Of a DNA stretch of 64,000 nt, positions 53,712 to 61,928 are shown piece by piece (position 1 is the stretch's first letter; each line of letters begins with the position of its first letter). Origin of the DNA: Chersky-267 sp963744115 (GTDB lineage Bacteria; Chloroflexota; Limnocylindria; Limnocylindrales; CSP1-4); assembly GCA_963744115.1 (NCBI GenBank), contig CAVUSI010000003.1, positions 1,116,001 through 1,180,000 on the forward strand, in the 5' to 3' direction. The position numbers were made by a program, and so were the translations under genes. Under the pieces are notes generated by a model. That model saw only the letters and a list, made by a program, of their open reading frames with translations. It ran no database searches and was not told where the DNA came from.

Positions 53712-54746
53712 GTGACCGGGCGGGACGACCCCGGCACCGTGGGCCGGCAGCCGATGCGGATCTTCGTCACCGGCGGGGCCGGGTTCGTCGGCGGGGCGGT
53801 CGTTCGCCGGCTTCGTGCTCGCGGGGACGAGGTCGTGGCAGCGGTCCGCGACCCCGACCGCGCCCGCGGCATCGCCAAGCTCGGCTGCCGCCTGGTCGCC
53901 TCAGACCTGTCGTCGAGCGCGGAGCTCGTCGGACTGATGACCGGCGCCGATGCCGTGATCCACGGTGCAGGGTCGTACCGGGTCGGGATCGCAGCGAACG
54001 AGCGACCGGCGATGGAGGACTCGAACGTCGGTGCCACGGCTCGGGTCCTCGATGCAGCGGTGACCGCGGGGGCGACCCGGATCGTGTATGTCTCGACCGT
54101 CAACGTCTTCGGGGACACCCACGGGGCGATCGTCGACGAGACCTACCGGCGCGACCCGGCCAAGGGCTATCTCAGCTGGTATGACGACACGAAATACCGG
54201 GCGCACCTCGTCGCCGAGGAGCGGATCGCCAACGGAGCCCCGATCGTCATCGGGATGCCGGGCCAGGTCTACGGTCCGGGTGACCACTCGGCGGTCGGTA
54301 CGCAGCTGGACGGAGCGTTCCGCGGCCGGCTGCACTACGTGGCGCTGGGAGAGGTCGGGTTGTCGTTCGTCCACGTGGACGACCTCGCCGACGGTCTCGT
54401 CGCCCTCCTCGACCGGGGCCGCGCCGGCGAGACGTACGTCCTCGACGGCGATCCGGTCCGGATGAACGACGCGCTCGAGCTCGCGGCGCGCCTCGGCGGC
54501 CACGGGCTCCCGCCACTGCGGATGCCCACCGCGGTGCTCCGCCTGATGGCGCCGACGTCCGGTCTTCTGCACGGCCGCTTCGGCATCCCGGCGAACCTGG
54601 CCGAGGTCATCACCGCAGGCGACGGGGTCACCTACTGGGCATCGCACGAGAAGGCGTCGAGCGAGCTGGGCTTCGCGCCACGAACGCTCGAGGACGGGCT
54701 GCGGGCGACGTTCCTCCCGGCCGCGACCGGCAGCGGCGGCGGATGA
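53712..54746 (+). CDS. Extended SDR / NAD-dependent epimerase-dehydratase-like protein
   Basis: 344 aa from GTG 53712 (AGGGGG just upstream), or 330 aa from ATG 53754. The dinucleotide fold MRIFVTGGAGFVGGAVVRRL is clear; ATRIVYVSTVNVFGDTHGAI supplies the catalytic Ser/Thr region and SWYDDTKYRAHLVAEERI the Tyr-x3-Lys pair. The closing VGLSFVHVDDLADGLVALLD is typical of atypical or extended SDRs related to dihydroflavonol reductase. Substrate unknown. It lies between E2 and LipA and overlaps LipA by four bases, although no link to lipoate is known. Confidence 0.85.
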   Translation: MTGRDDPGTVGRQPMRIFVTGGAGFVGGAVVRRLRARGDEVVAAVRDPDRARGIAKLGCRLVASDLSSSAELVGLMTGADAVIHGAGSYRVGIAANERPAMEDSNVGATARVLDAAVTAGATRIVYVSTVNVFGDTHGAIVDETYRRDPAKGYLSWYDDTKYRAHLVAEERIANGAPIVIGMPGQVYGPGDHSAVGTQLDGAFRGRLHYVALGEVGLSFVHVDDLADGLVALLDRGRAGETYVLDGDPVRMNDALELAARLGGHGLPPLRMPTAVLRLMAPTSGLLHGRFGIPANLAEVITAGDGVTYWASHEKASSELGFAPRTLEDGLRATFLPAATGSGGG

Positions 54747-55849
54747 CCGAGCGTACACTCCGAGCCATGGCGCGTGAGCTCCCGATGTTCGATCCGGCCG
54801 GTGATGCGTCGACCGCCCGCCTCCATCCCACTCCGCTCCCACCCACGATCGCGCTCGGCGGGGGACCGGCCGACGACCAGGCCGTCGACGGCGCCGAGCA
54901 CCTCCCGGGCGCCGGGCACCTCCGTCGCCATCCGGACTGGATCAAGGCCCGGATGCCGTCAGGCGAGAACTACCACGACCTCAAGGGGTTGCTCCGCGGA
55001 CTCGGGTTGAACACCGTCTGCGAGGAGGCCCATTGCCCGAACATCGGCGAGTGCTGGGACCAGCGCACCGCCACGATCATGATCCTGGGCGACACGTGCA
55101 CCCGGGCGTGCGGCTTCTGCGCGGTCAAGACCGGTCGGCCCACGTGGTTCGACGACGATGAGCCGCGCCGGGTCGCAGAGGCGGTCTCCGAGCTGGGGCT
55201 CGAGCACGTCGTGGTGACCAGCGTCGCGCGCGACGACCTCCCCGACGGCGGCTCGCGGATCTTCGCCGAGACGATCACCCGGATGCGCGCCGCCTGCCCA
55301 GGGATGGGCATCGAGGTCCTCATCCCCGACTTCGACGGCGCCGACGAGCGACTGCGCACGGTCATGGACGCTCGTCCGGACATCCTGAACCACAACCTCG
55401 AGACGGTCCGGCGCCTCCAGAAACCGGTCCGCAAGCGGGCTCGCTGGGACCGGAGCCTGTACGTGCTGCGGCGGGCTAAGGAGATGGCCGCGGAGATCGG
55501 CTACGAGGCGCATACCAAGAGCTCGCTGATGGTCGGACTCGGCGAGACCAGGCCTGAGCTGACCGAGGCGTTCGAGGCGCTTCGCGAGGTCGACGTCGAC
55601 ATCCTGACGATCGGCCAGTACCTCCGGCCGTCCCTCCAGCATCTGCCGCTGGAGCGCTACTACCACCCCGACGAGTTCGCCGAGATGAAGGTCGAGGCGC
55701 TCGCCCTGGGGTTCCGGCACGTCGAGTCGGCGCCCCTGGTCCGCTCGAGCTATCACGCCCGTGACCAGGTCCCCGGTGCCGAGCTGCGCCGCCTCCGTCG
55801 CCAGGCGACGCTCGACGCCGAGGGCCGGATCGTCCCGGCGGCGAGCTAG
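54743..55849 (+). CDS. lipA: Lipoyl synthase
   Basis: 368 aa, ATG overlapping the SDR stop (ATGA). The auxiliary cluster motif is NTVCEEAHCPNIGECWDQRT (CxxxxCxxxxxC), the radical SAM motif GDTCTRACGFCAVKTG, and the C-terminal Ser ligand lies in VRSSYHARDQV. A longer than usual N terminus (~60 residues) precedes the core. It inserts sulfur into octanoyl groups on the lipoyl domain of E2, matching its position beside the E2 gene. LipB and LplA are not in the window. Confidence 0.96.
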   Translation: MTERTLRAMARELPMFDPAGDASTARLHPTPLPPTIALGGGPADDQAVDGAEHLPGAGHLRRHPDWIKARMPSGENYHDLKGLLRGLGLNTVCEEAHCPNIGECWDQRTATIMILGDTCTRACGFCAVKTGRPTWFDDDEPRRVAEAVSELGLEHVVVTSVARDDLPDGGSRIFAETITRMRAACPGMGIEVLIPDFDGADERLRTVMDARPDILNHNLETVRRLQKPVRKRARWDRSLYVLRRAKEMAAEIGYEAHTKSSLMVGLGETRPELTEAFEALREVDVDILTIGQYLRPSLQHLPLERYYHPDEFAEMKVEALALGFRHVESAPLVRSSYHARDQVPGAELRRLRRQATLDAEGRIVPAAS

Positions 55850-55852
55850 CGG

Positions 55853-56905
55853 ATGGCGCAGCTCTCCCGGAAGATCCCGCTGGCCGAGCTGCACTGCCAC
55901 CTCGGCGGCGCGGTGACCCCGGCGATCATGTGGGGCATCGCCCACGCCCAGGGGATCAAGCTCCCGACCAAGGACTACTGGGAGTTCCGGGACCTCATCA
56001 CCGTCTCGCCGCGACGGGCCCGCAGCTTCGACGGCTACCTCCAGCTGTTCCACTGGACGGAGCTCATCCAGTCCAGCCCGTTGGCGGTCGAGCGGGCGGT
56101 CTACGAGGTCGTCGGCGGGGCCTATCGCAAGAACAACGTGACGACCATCGAGCTCCGCTTCAACCCGATGAAGCGGAACCGCGGCGGCGAGCAGGACCTC
56201 GACCACATCATCGCGGCGGCCCTGCGCGGGATGGACAAGGCGACGCTCGAGTACCCGGTCAAGCCCGGGCTGCTGTTCTGCCTCGATCGGGCGTTCCCGT
56301 ACGAGCTCAACGAGATCCTGGTCGAGAAGGCCATCCACTGGCGCGATCGCGGGGTCGTCGGGATCGACATCGCGGGACCAGAGTCGGCCACCTTCCGCGT
56401 CGCGGACTACAAGCGACTGTTCCGCCGCGCCCGCCAGTACGGGCTGGGCCTGACCATCCACACCGGTGAGTCCGGTCCGATCGACGAGGTCGCCCGGGTG
56501 ATCGAGCTGCTCGAGCCCGACCGGATCGGCCACGGGGTCAAGGCCGCCTACGACCCGCGCGCGATGGCGATGCTGGCCGATCGCGGGATCGTCCTCGAGA
56601 TCTGCCCGACGTCGAACCTCAATACCCGGGTCGTGTCCGGATGGGACGAGTTCCGCTGGATCTTCGACCAGTTCCGGCGCAACGGGGTCCGCTTCACGAT
56701 CAACACCGACGGCCCCGAGATGCTCAAGACCTACATCCGCGATGAGCTGGCGACCCTCGGACGGCTCGGGATCCTGTCGCTCGAGGACCAGCAGCGGGCG
56801 GCCGAGACGTCGCTCGCCGCGGCGTTCGTGCCGAACGTCTCGGATGTCCCGGCCGCGGTCCTCGAACCCGCACCCCGCGGCGTGGTGGAGCGCGAAGAGG
56901 CCTAG
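55853..56905 (+). CDS. Adenosine/adenine deaminase-family protein
   Basis: 350 aa, ATG three bases after lipA. The metal ligands appear as AELHCHLGGAVTPAIMWGIA (HxH), LGLTIHTGESG (His, Glu), PDRIGHGVKAAYDP (His) and FTINTDGPEM (Asp). The usual HxHLDG and NTDDP are HCHLGG and NTDGP, so substrate-contacting residues differ from standard adenosine deaminase. Deamination of adenosine, adenine or an aminated analogue is likely. It is the last plus-strand gene before the minus-strand peptide operon, and the two meet end to end. Confidence 0.82.
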   Translation: MAQLSRKIPLAELHCHLGGAVTPAIMWGIAHAQGIKLPTKDYWEFRDLITVSPRRARSFDGYLQLFHWTELIQSSPLAVERAVYEVVGGAYRKNNVTTIELRFNPMKRNRGGEQDLDHIIAAALRGMDKATLEYPVKPGLLFCLDRAFPYELNEILVEKAIHWRDRGVVGIDIAGPESATFRVADYKRLFRRARQYGLGLTIHTGESGPIDEVARVIELLEPDRIGHGVKAAYDPRAMAMLADRGIVLEICPTSNLNTRVVSGWDEFRWIFDQFRRNGVRFTINTDGPEMLKTYIRDELATLGRLGILSLEDQQRAAETSLAAAFVPNVSDVPAAVLEPAPRGVVEREEA

Positions 56906-56912
56906 CCCCAGG

Positions 56913-58038
56913 TCAGACGGTGTCGTGGCGGACCCGACGGACGCCCCGCTGGTGGAGGATCCGGCGGGTCGAACGGCGGATGCTCGAACCGAGGGCACGG
57001 GCGATCTGCCCGGCACCGTCCTGCTCGAAGACCCGCAGGGTCAGGTGCGGCGTCTGGTCGATGTCGCCGGGAGGAGCGGACCGGAACGTCGCCCGACCGC
57101 CGCACGTCCGCTCGAGCAGCTCCTGCTTGGCGGCCGGGATCCGGAAGCGCTGCGAGCACGCCGGGGGGCGGGCTCGCCCCGAGGAATCGGTCGGCCATCG
57201 ACAGGACGACCCAGGTCGCGGTCCGCGCACCGATCCGGTCGGCCCGGTCGGCGACCGCGTCCCAGTCGAGCTCCGTGCCGTGGCTCCGCACCAGCTCCGC
57301 GATGTCGCAGTTCCAGCGCAGGCGCAGCGGTGACCGGCTCCGATGGATCGCCAGATGGATCAGGGTGTCCTCGAGGCTCAGCAGCCGGACGGGACGATCG
57401 AGCAGCATCCCGGGGACGGAGCGGTCCCACAAGCCGTCGATGTCGGAGCGGAAGAAGCGATCCGCCCACAGGTTCCGGTGGAGCTCGAGACGGACCGACT
57501 CGTTGCCGTCGCCGACGTACCAGGGCGGGTCGTGGAACTCGTGGACCAGCGCGTGGAAGGTGAGCTCCTGCGCCTGCCGATAGCCGAGCTCGACGAGGAC
57601 CCGCCGGGCGGCGGTCAGGTCGGGCTCGCGAACGAGGACGTCCAGGTCCGCGGCGCCGCGGGAGGCGAGCGAGCCGTACAGCCGCTCGGCGATGACGAGG
57701 CCCTTCACCGGCATCGCCGGCACGTCCGCGGCCGACAGCCCGTCGAGCACGCGACCGAGCGCGTCGGCCATCCGTCCGTTGCGCAGCAGGGTGACGTGGC
57801 GCCGACGGATCGCGCGCTCGAGCCAGGGGCCCGAGACCGCGTCGCCCGCCGCCAGGGGCAGGCTGACGGCGAGCAGCGGCAGGACGTCGTGGCGGTGGCC
57901 GAGATCCCACATCCGGTCCCAGTCGAGCCCTGCCTCGACCAGGCGTCGCAGGTCGGCCGTCTCGACCGCGGTCAGACGGGTCCGCGCACCGAGGCAGAGC
58001 GCCTGCAGCTCGGCGTCGAGATCGGTCAGCTTGCGCAT
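56913..58038 (-). pseudogene. Nucleotidyltransferase family protein (NTP_transf_5-like), frameshifted near the 3' end
   Basis: From ATG 58038 the protein shows VPAMPVKGLVIAERLYGSLA SRGAADLDVLVREPDLTAAR (split), the G-xx-ADLD metal-site pattern of PF14907 nucleotidyltransferases, and VRLLSLEDTLIHLAIHRSRS. After VLAAL (about 57150) coding continues in another frame as RFRIPAAKQELLERTCGGRA and ends at 56913; the original frame degrades to Arg/Pro-rich residues. A run of six G at 57163-57168 is nearby, so a sequencing indel or a real mutation is possible. Similar enzymes occur in some lasso-peptide clusters, where one is known to add nucleotides. Last gene of the peptide operon. Confidence 0.75.
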
Positions 58039-58051
58039 CCGGCCTCGCTCC

Positions 58052-58906
58052 TCAGTACTGCGCCAGGCTGCCGTCGGTCCGGCCGTAGCGGATGGCGAGA
58101 GAGCACGAGACGAGCCCGGCCGCCAGGTAGATCGCGCTCAGGGCGACGAGCGCGACGAACTCCGGGATCGCCGCGGTGATCCCGGTCCCGAGCAGGATCG
58201 ATCCACGCAGGATGACCAGGGCGTGGGTCATCGGGAGCAGCTCCCCGAGCGCCTGCAGCCCGGCCGGCAGGACGGCGGTCGGGTAGAACACGCCGCTCAG
58301 CACGATCGAGGCGCCCTGGAGCAGCCAGCCGACGGGGTTCCCGCGTTTGATGACGATGACGACGCCGCCCGCCAGCAGGCCCATCCCGGTGAACCCGACC
58401 ATCGTCACGAGCAGGGCGAGGGCCGTCGCCGGCAGATCGGCGTGCGAGAAGTCCGCCCCGAGCAGCGCCCCGGCGACCAGGTAGGTCACCGCACCGATGG
58501 CGGCCGATACCTGCAGCCAGATGGACGTCGACATCAGGACGGTGGAGAGTCGGGACGGGCTGAGGACCATCAGCTCGAGCGTCCCGGTGGTCTGGCTCTC
58601 GCGAAGGCTCCCGCCGATCCCGCCGACGGTCTGGCCGAGGAACTGCTGGAGGGCGACGCCGACCAGGACGAACGCGAAGTAGTCGGCGCCGTACTTCGAG
58701 ATGTCGGCCGTGTTGGCCAGGCCGAACGAATGACTGATGAAGAAGAAGACCGCGACCGTCACGACGGCGCTGCCGAGGCGAAGGACGAAGCCGGCCCGAT
58801 AGGACGTCTCGATCGTCCGGTCGCGCTTGAAGAACGCGATCGGGACGCGCGCCGCGTCGGCGAGGCCCCCGAGCGGACCGCGTGCGGTCAGAGCGCCGGC
58901 CGTCAT
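58052..58906 (-). CDS. ABC-2 type transporter permease
   Basis: 284 aa, ATG overlapping the ATPase gene stop (ATGA). Six hydrophobic helices are seen, including VLRLGSAVVTVAVFFFISHS, FAFVLVGVALQQFLGQTVGG, LALLVTMVGFTGMGLLAGGV and FVALVALSAIYLAAGLVSCS, with the amphipathic SLRESQTTGTLELMVLSPSR between helices 2 and 3 that marks ABC-2 exporters. With the adjacent ATPase it forms an exporter. Its place between the peptide genes and the nucleotidyltransferase suggests export of the modified peptides. Confidence 0.87.
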   Translation of the reverse strand: MTAGALTARGPLGGLADAARVPIAFFKRDRTIETSYRAGFVLRLGSAVVTVAVFFFISHSFGLANTADISKYGADYFAFVLVGVALQQFLGQTVGGIGGSLRESQTTGTLELMVLSPSRLSTVLMSTSIWLQVSAAIGAVTYLVAGALLGADFSHADLPATALALLVTMVGFTGMGLLAGGVVIVIKRGNPVGWLLQGASIVLSGVFYPTAVLPAGLQALGELLPMTHALVILRGSILLGTGITAAIPEFVALVALSAIYLAAGLVSCSLAIRYGRTDGSLAQY

Positions 58907-59964
58907 CGGGCGACCGCCTGGCGGACGAGGCTCGGGGGCGACGCGGTCCCCGGGGCCAGGGTGTGGACGTAGATCTCCTCGAGCGACAGGTCGCGCGTCT
59001 CGCAGAACCAGACGTCCGCCCCGGCGGTCACGAGGGCGCGCAGGACCGGCCCGAGCGCCTCATCGTGGGCGAGGGTGAGCCGGACGATCACGGGCGTCTC
59101 GCCCTCGGTCGGCACCGGCTCGTCCCGTTCCGGACCGGGCAGGACGGCCAGGACCTCGGGCAGGGCGGCGAGATCGACCCCGGCGGTCCCCATCCGGGGG
59201 CTCAGGCGGAGCTCGCAGCGGATCCCGTAGCCGATCGTCCGGCGGAGGTCGGCGACGCTGCCTTCGGCGACGATCCGGCCGTCCTGGATGAACGCGAGCC
59301 GACGGCAGAGCGCCTCGGCCTCGGGCATCGAATGGGTCGCCAGGACGACGGTCCGACCGAGCTCGCCGATGATGTGTTCGGCGATGAACTCGCGGATCGC
59401 CACCGCCGAGATCGGGTCGAGCGACCGCGTCGGTTCGTCCATGAACAGGATCTCCGGCTCGGTCATCAGGCCGCGGGCGATCGCCAGCTTCTGGCGCTGA
59501 CCGGTCGACAGGTGGGCGAACGGTCGGTCGAGGTGGTCGGCGATGCCCAGGCGTTCGGCCAGGTCGGCGATCCGGCCGGGCGTGGCCGCGCTCGGAAGGT
59601 GCTGGAGGGCGGCGAAGAACTCCAGGTTCTGACGACCCGTCAGACGCCAGTAGAACGAGCGCTCGTCGCCGCTCACCAGGCCGATCCGCTGGCGGACGGC
59701 ATGGGGGTCGCGAGCGACGTCGAAGCCGGCGACCCTGGCCACCCCGCTGGTCGGGATGAGCAGCGTCGTCAGCATCCGGATCAGCGTCGTCTTGCCTGCG
59801 CCGTTCTGTCCGAGCAGGCCGAAGACCTGGCCCGGCGGCATCCGCAGGCTGACCTCGCTCACCGCGGTCCGCTCGGCCCGGTGCGACGGCTGGACGATGT
59901 CGCGATACGACCGGAGCGGGCGGAATTGCTTGGTGAGGTTCTCGGTCTCGATCGCTGAGGTCAT
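58903..59964 (-). CDS. ABC transporter ATP-binding protein (peptide export)
   Basis: 353 aa, ATG start. Walker A VFGLLGQNGAGKTTLIRMLT, signature FAHLSTGQRQKLAIARGLMT, Walker B ILFMDEPTRSLDP and switch His VVLATHSMPEAEALCRRL are complete. An N-terminal stretch SYRDIVQPSHRAERTAVSEV and a ~100-residue C-terminal regulatory domain are added, as in the CcmA/NatA group of ABC-2 ATPases. No peptidase C39 domain is present, so leader removal must be by another protein such as the S26 peptidase at 62036. Confidence 0.9.
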   Translation of the reverse strand: MTSAIETENLTKQFRPLRSYRDIVQPSHRAERTAVSEVSLRMPPGQVFGLLGQNGAGKTTLIRMLTTLLIPTSGVARVAGFDVARDPHAVRQRIGLVSGDERSFYWRLTGRQNLEFFAALQHLPSAATPGRIADLAERLGIADHLDRPFAHLSTGQRQKLAIARGLMTEPEILFMDEPTRSLDPISAVAIREFIAEHIIGELGRTVVLATHSMPEAEALCRRLAFIQDGRIVAEGSVADLRRTIGYGIRCELRLSPRMGTAGVDLAALPEVLAVLPGPERDEPVPTEGETPVIVRLTLAHDEALGPVLRALVTAGADVWFCETRDLSLEEIYVHTLAPGTASPPSLVRQAVAR

Positions 59965-60008
59965 GGTGTCGCGATTGGTCCCCGATGTGGCGCGATCGGA
60001 TCCGGGTG

Positions 60009-60081
60009 GGAGGAGTCGACGACCGAGGCGGTCGGCTCCTCCCCCTGGATCGGTGACGGATGGGCCGCGAACGGCCCGTCC
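60009..60081 (-). terminator. Two hairpins between peptide A and the ABC genes
   Basis: The first (60058-60081) begins 3 bases after the peptide A stop: GGGCCG/CGGCCC around CGAA, extended by GGA/TCC. The second (60009-60042) pairs GGAGGAG with CTCCTCC and GACCG with CGGTC. Neither has a clear T run. They may act as partial terminators or RNA stabilisers giving more peptide mRNA than exporter mRNA. Confidence 0.55.
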
Positions 60082-60084
60082 GAC

Positions 60085-60195
60085 CTAGCCTGGGCCCTTG
60101 GTGAGGTTGATGCCGTAGCAGGTGCTGACGGCCGCCTCCTGGGCGAGCTCATCCTCGACATACGTCGCGATGATCTCCGGGCTCTCGTAGTCCAT
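60085..60195 (-). CDS. RiPP-like precursor peptide A (36 aa)
   Basis: ATG 60195, TAG 60085, with AAGGGGGAA as ribosome binding site. The leader is MDYESPEIIATYVEDEL then AQEAAVSTCYG; the variable tail is INLTKGPG. The first 28 residues equal those of peptide B except Asp2 for Glu2. Y3-x-x-P6-x-I8 resembles the motif that lasso-type RRE proteins bind. The tail has one Thr and no acidic residue. It is the most downstream of four paralogues and lies 121 bases before the ABC exporter genes, with two hairpins between. Coding status is inferred from conservation with silent changes among copies. Confidence 0.82.
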   Translation of the reverse strand: MDYESPEIIATYVEDELAQEAAVSTCYGINLTKGPG

Positions 60196-60216
60196 TCGTG
60201 TTCCCCCTTGAACGCT

Positions 60217-60240
60217 ATCACCGGCCATGGTGGCCGTGAT
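60217..60240 (-). terminator. Hairpin between peptide genes B and A
   Basis: ATCAC-C-GGCC pairs with GGCCGTGAT around ATGGT, one bulged C. It overlaps the stop codon of peptide B and ends 21 bases before the peptide A start. It probably shapes the stability or processing of the peptide mRNA. Confidence 0.45.
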
Positions 60241-60347
60241 CAGCGGCTGAAGTCCGGCTTGATGCCGTAGCAGGTGCTGACGGCCGCCTCCTGGGCGAGC
60301 TCATCCTCGACATACGTCGCGATGATCTCCGGGCTCTCGTACTCCAT
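60240..60347 (-). CDS. RiPP-like precursor peptide B (35 aa)
   Basis: ATG 60347, TGA 60240. The ribosome binding site GGGAGGTGATC is an almost full anti-Shine-Dalgarno match, implying high expression. The leader is MEYESPEIIATYVEDEL then AQEAAVSTCYG; the tail is IKPDFSR, containing Lys, Asp and Ser. It is the only copy with an acidic residue in the tail (Asp at position 7 counted from the conserved Cys). Leader DNA is nearly identical to peptide A, so the two arose by recent duplication. It lies 59 bases after the HPr-kinase-like gene. Confidence 0.85.
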   Translation of the reverse strand: MEYESPEIIATYVEDELAQEAAVSTCYGIKPDFSR

Positions 60348-60406
60348 ATCGGATCACCTCCCTTCCGCACGAATCTCCTGGGCGAGCCAGGGCATGAGTG
60401 CCGTTG

Positions 60407-61333
60407 TCACTCGGGCGACTCCCGAGACGTTCCGGCCGGGCCGCCGGTCAACACCGCCATCACGGCATCGACCGTCTCGTCGAGACCGGCGGATCGAAGC
60501 GTGGCGCACGGGACTCCGGTCACGACCCGTGGCAGGCGGGCGATGACCCCGTCGAAATCCCAGGCCGCGGCGGGCGTTCCGCGGAGGAGCTCCATCGTCG
60601 CGATCGCACCCGGGACGGGGCTCGGCGCCGGGCGTCCGCCGGCGTCCGGATCGCCGTCGAGCAGGACGATCGCACTCAACCGGGCCGGCGCGGCGACCCG
60701 CGTCCCGAACGCCTGGGCCAGCGCGGCGGGACCGACCGACCATTCGCTCCCACCGCCGAGCTCGTGCGGGGCGACGTCGGCGAGGAACCCGAACTCGGCG
60801 AACAGGTCAAGGGCGGGGCGCCTGATGTGCAGGCCCCGCGGGTACGGCAGGATCGTCCGGTCGTCCTCGGCGACCAGGGCCAGCTCGTCCGACAGCAGGT
60901 CGAGGCCGCGTCGAAGGAGCCCGAGCACGACCGTCGTCTTGCCCCGGCCGCTCCGGCCCGCGATCAGGACCGCCCGGCCGTCGAGCGCGACGACCCCGGC
61001 GTGGATCGCCAGGACACCGATGTCGGACAGGGCGGCGATAAGCCCACCGACGATGGCATCGAACAGCCCGACCAGTGGCTCGTCCTCGTCGCGCCAGCGG
61101 CTGGCCCGGCCGTCGGCCGCCACGATGGTCGTCCCGCCGTGGGTGTCCCGGACGAGAGCGACCTCGACCGTCCGGCGCGCGGGGCCCCCCTGGCGCTCAT
61201 CCGACGCGAACCAGCGGTAGGTGTCGTCGACTCGGGCCATCACCGCGGGGTCGTTCGCTCGGACGACGAGGTCGACGCCGTGGACGCGGTACGTCGCCAA
61301 GCCCGTCGCACGGTCGTCGACGCGCGCCCCCAT
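60407..61333 (-). CDS. HPr-kinase-like ATPase 1 of the peptide operon
   Basis: 308 aa from ATG 61333, with AGGGGGG upstream. The P-loop GRSGRGKTTVVLGLLRRG is at ~126-143, preceded by VLAIHAGVVALDGRAVLIA and followed by LLSDELALVAEDDR, the HPr kinase/phosphorylase C-domain layout with conserved His and Asp. LGGGSEWSV (192-200) and GVPCATLRSAGLDETVDAV near the end are shared with the second kinase gene. It lacks the HprK N-terminal domain. Homologues in lasso clusters of the paeninodin type phosphorylate the peptide, so peptide phosphorylation is the leading idea. Sits directly after the PqqD gene. Confidence 0.82.
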   Translation of the reverse strand: MGARVDDRATGLATYRVHGVDLVVRANDPAVMARVDDTYRWFASDERQGGPARRTVEVALVRDTHGGTTIVAADGRASRWRDEDEPLVGLFDAIVGGLIAALSDIGVLAIHAGVVALDGRAVLIAGRSGRGKTTVVLGLLRRGLDLLSDELALVAEDDRTILPYPRGLHIRRPALDLFAEFGFLADVAPHELGGGSEWSVGPAALAQAFGTRVAAPARLSAIVLLDGDPDAGGRPAPSPVPGAIATMELLRGTPAAAWDFDGVIARLPRVVTGVPCATLRSAGLDETVDAVMAVLTGGPAGTSRESPE

Positions 61334-61352
61334 CACTGCCCCCCTGATGGGT

Positions 61353-61628
61353 TCACGCCAGGAGGCCCAGGGCCTCGAAGTTGGCGAGCGTCCGGTCGAC
61401 GTCGGGGGCGACCGTCTCGGGCGGCCGGGCATAGAGCGCGGCGAAGTCGGCCACGAGCCGATCGAGCGGGCGCCCGTCGCAGAGCTCCCAGAGCTGGGCG
61501 GCCGAGCCGTTGATCACATGGGCCTTGCCGTTCCGTCCGTCGTGGAGGATCGCTTCGCGGCCCACGCGCTGGAGGGTCACATCGGGCCGGGCGACGGGGC
61601 CCACGAGCGAACGGTCGTCGACGGTCAT
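61353..61628 (-). CDS. PqqD-family RRE (peptide chaperone) protein
   Basis: 91 aa from ATG 61628, with GGGAG upstream. LVGPVARPDVTLQRVGREAI followed by LHDGRNGKAHVINGSAAQLW, then ELCDGR and a C-terminal helix pair (LVADFAALYARPPETVAPDV, LANFEALGLL) is the winged-helix PqqD fold, with the usual N-G-S-A-x-x-L-W signature. PqqD-like RiPP recognition elements bind precursor leaders and deliver them to enzymes. It is the only such protein seen and so probably serves all four peptides. An in-frame ATG at 61661 lacks a ribosome binding site. Confidence 0.87.
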   Translation of the reverse strand: MTVDDRSLVGPVARPDVTLQRVGREAILHDGRNGKAHVINGSAAQLWELCDGRPLDRLVADFAALYARPPETVAPDVDRTLANFEALGLLA

Positions 61629-61754
61629 CGAGGGAGCTCCCTGCCGGTACCTTCGGGTCATCCGATTGTCGCCATCGGTACCGGCCGTGTCGAGGGCATG
61701 CGGCAGGTCGTGGTGTCCCGGGACACCGGCTCGACCGCCTGCCGGACATGGAAC

Positions 61755-61790
61755 GACCGGCCCGTCGGCGCGGTCGCCAGCGGGCCGGTC
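61755..61790 (-). terminator. Perfect 10-bp-stem hairpin after peptide C
   Basis: GACCGGCCCG at 61755-61764 pairs exactly with CGGGCCGGTC at 61781-61790 around a 16-base loop. It starts 12 bases after the peptide C stop and ends about 127 bases ahead of the PqqD gene. It is well placed to reduce transcription into PqqD or to protect the upstream peptide mRNA. Confidence 0.6.
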
Positions 61791-61801
61791 GTCAGTGGGC
61801 G

Positions 61802-61903
61802 CTACTGAAGGACGTTCTGGCCGTAGCAGGTCGAGACCGCCGCTTCGGCGGCGAGCTCATCCTCGACATAGGTCGCGATGATCTCTGGGCTCTCGTACTC
61901 CAT
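61802..61903 (-). CDS. RiPP-like precursor peptide C (33 aa)
   Basis: ATG 61903, TAG 61802, ribosome binding site GTAGGAGGG. The leader is MEYESPEIIATYVEDEL then AAEAAVSTCYG; the tail is QNVLQ. Residue 19 is Ala as in peptide D, against Gln in A and B. Relative to A/B many changes are silent, including Ser24 coded TCG instead of AGC, so the leader protein sequence is held by selection. The tail has no Ser, Thr, Lys or acidic residue, so any side-chain modification there is limited to Asn/Gln, unless the conserved STCYG part is the target. Confidence 0.83.
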   Translation of the reverse strand: MEYESPEIIATYVEDELAAEAAVSTCYGQNVLQ

Positions 61904-61928
61904 CGATTCCCTCCTACTCGTCCGGCCG

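Noticed and set aside
54959..57016. 685-codon minus-strand open frame opposite lipA and the deaminase
   Set aside because: Both plus-strand genes have complete catalytic motifs; the antisense frame resembles other high-GC shadows.
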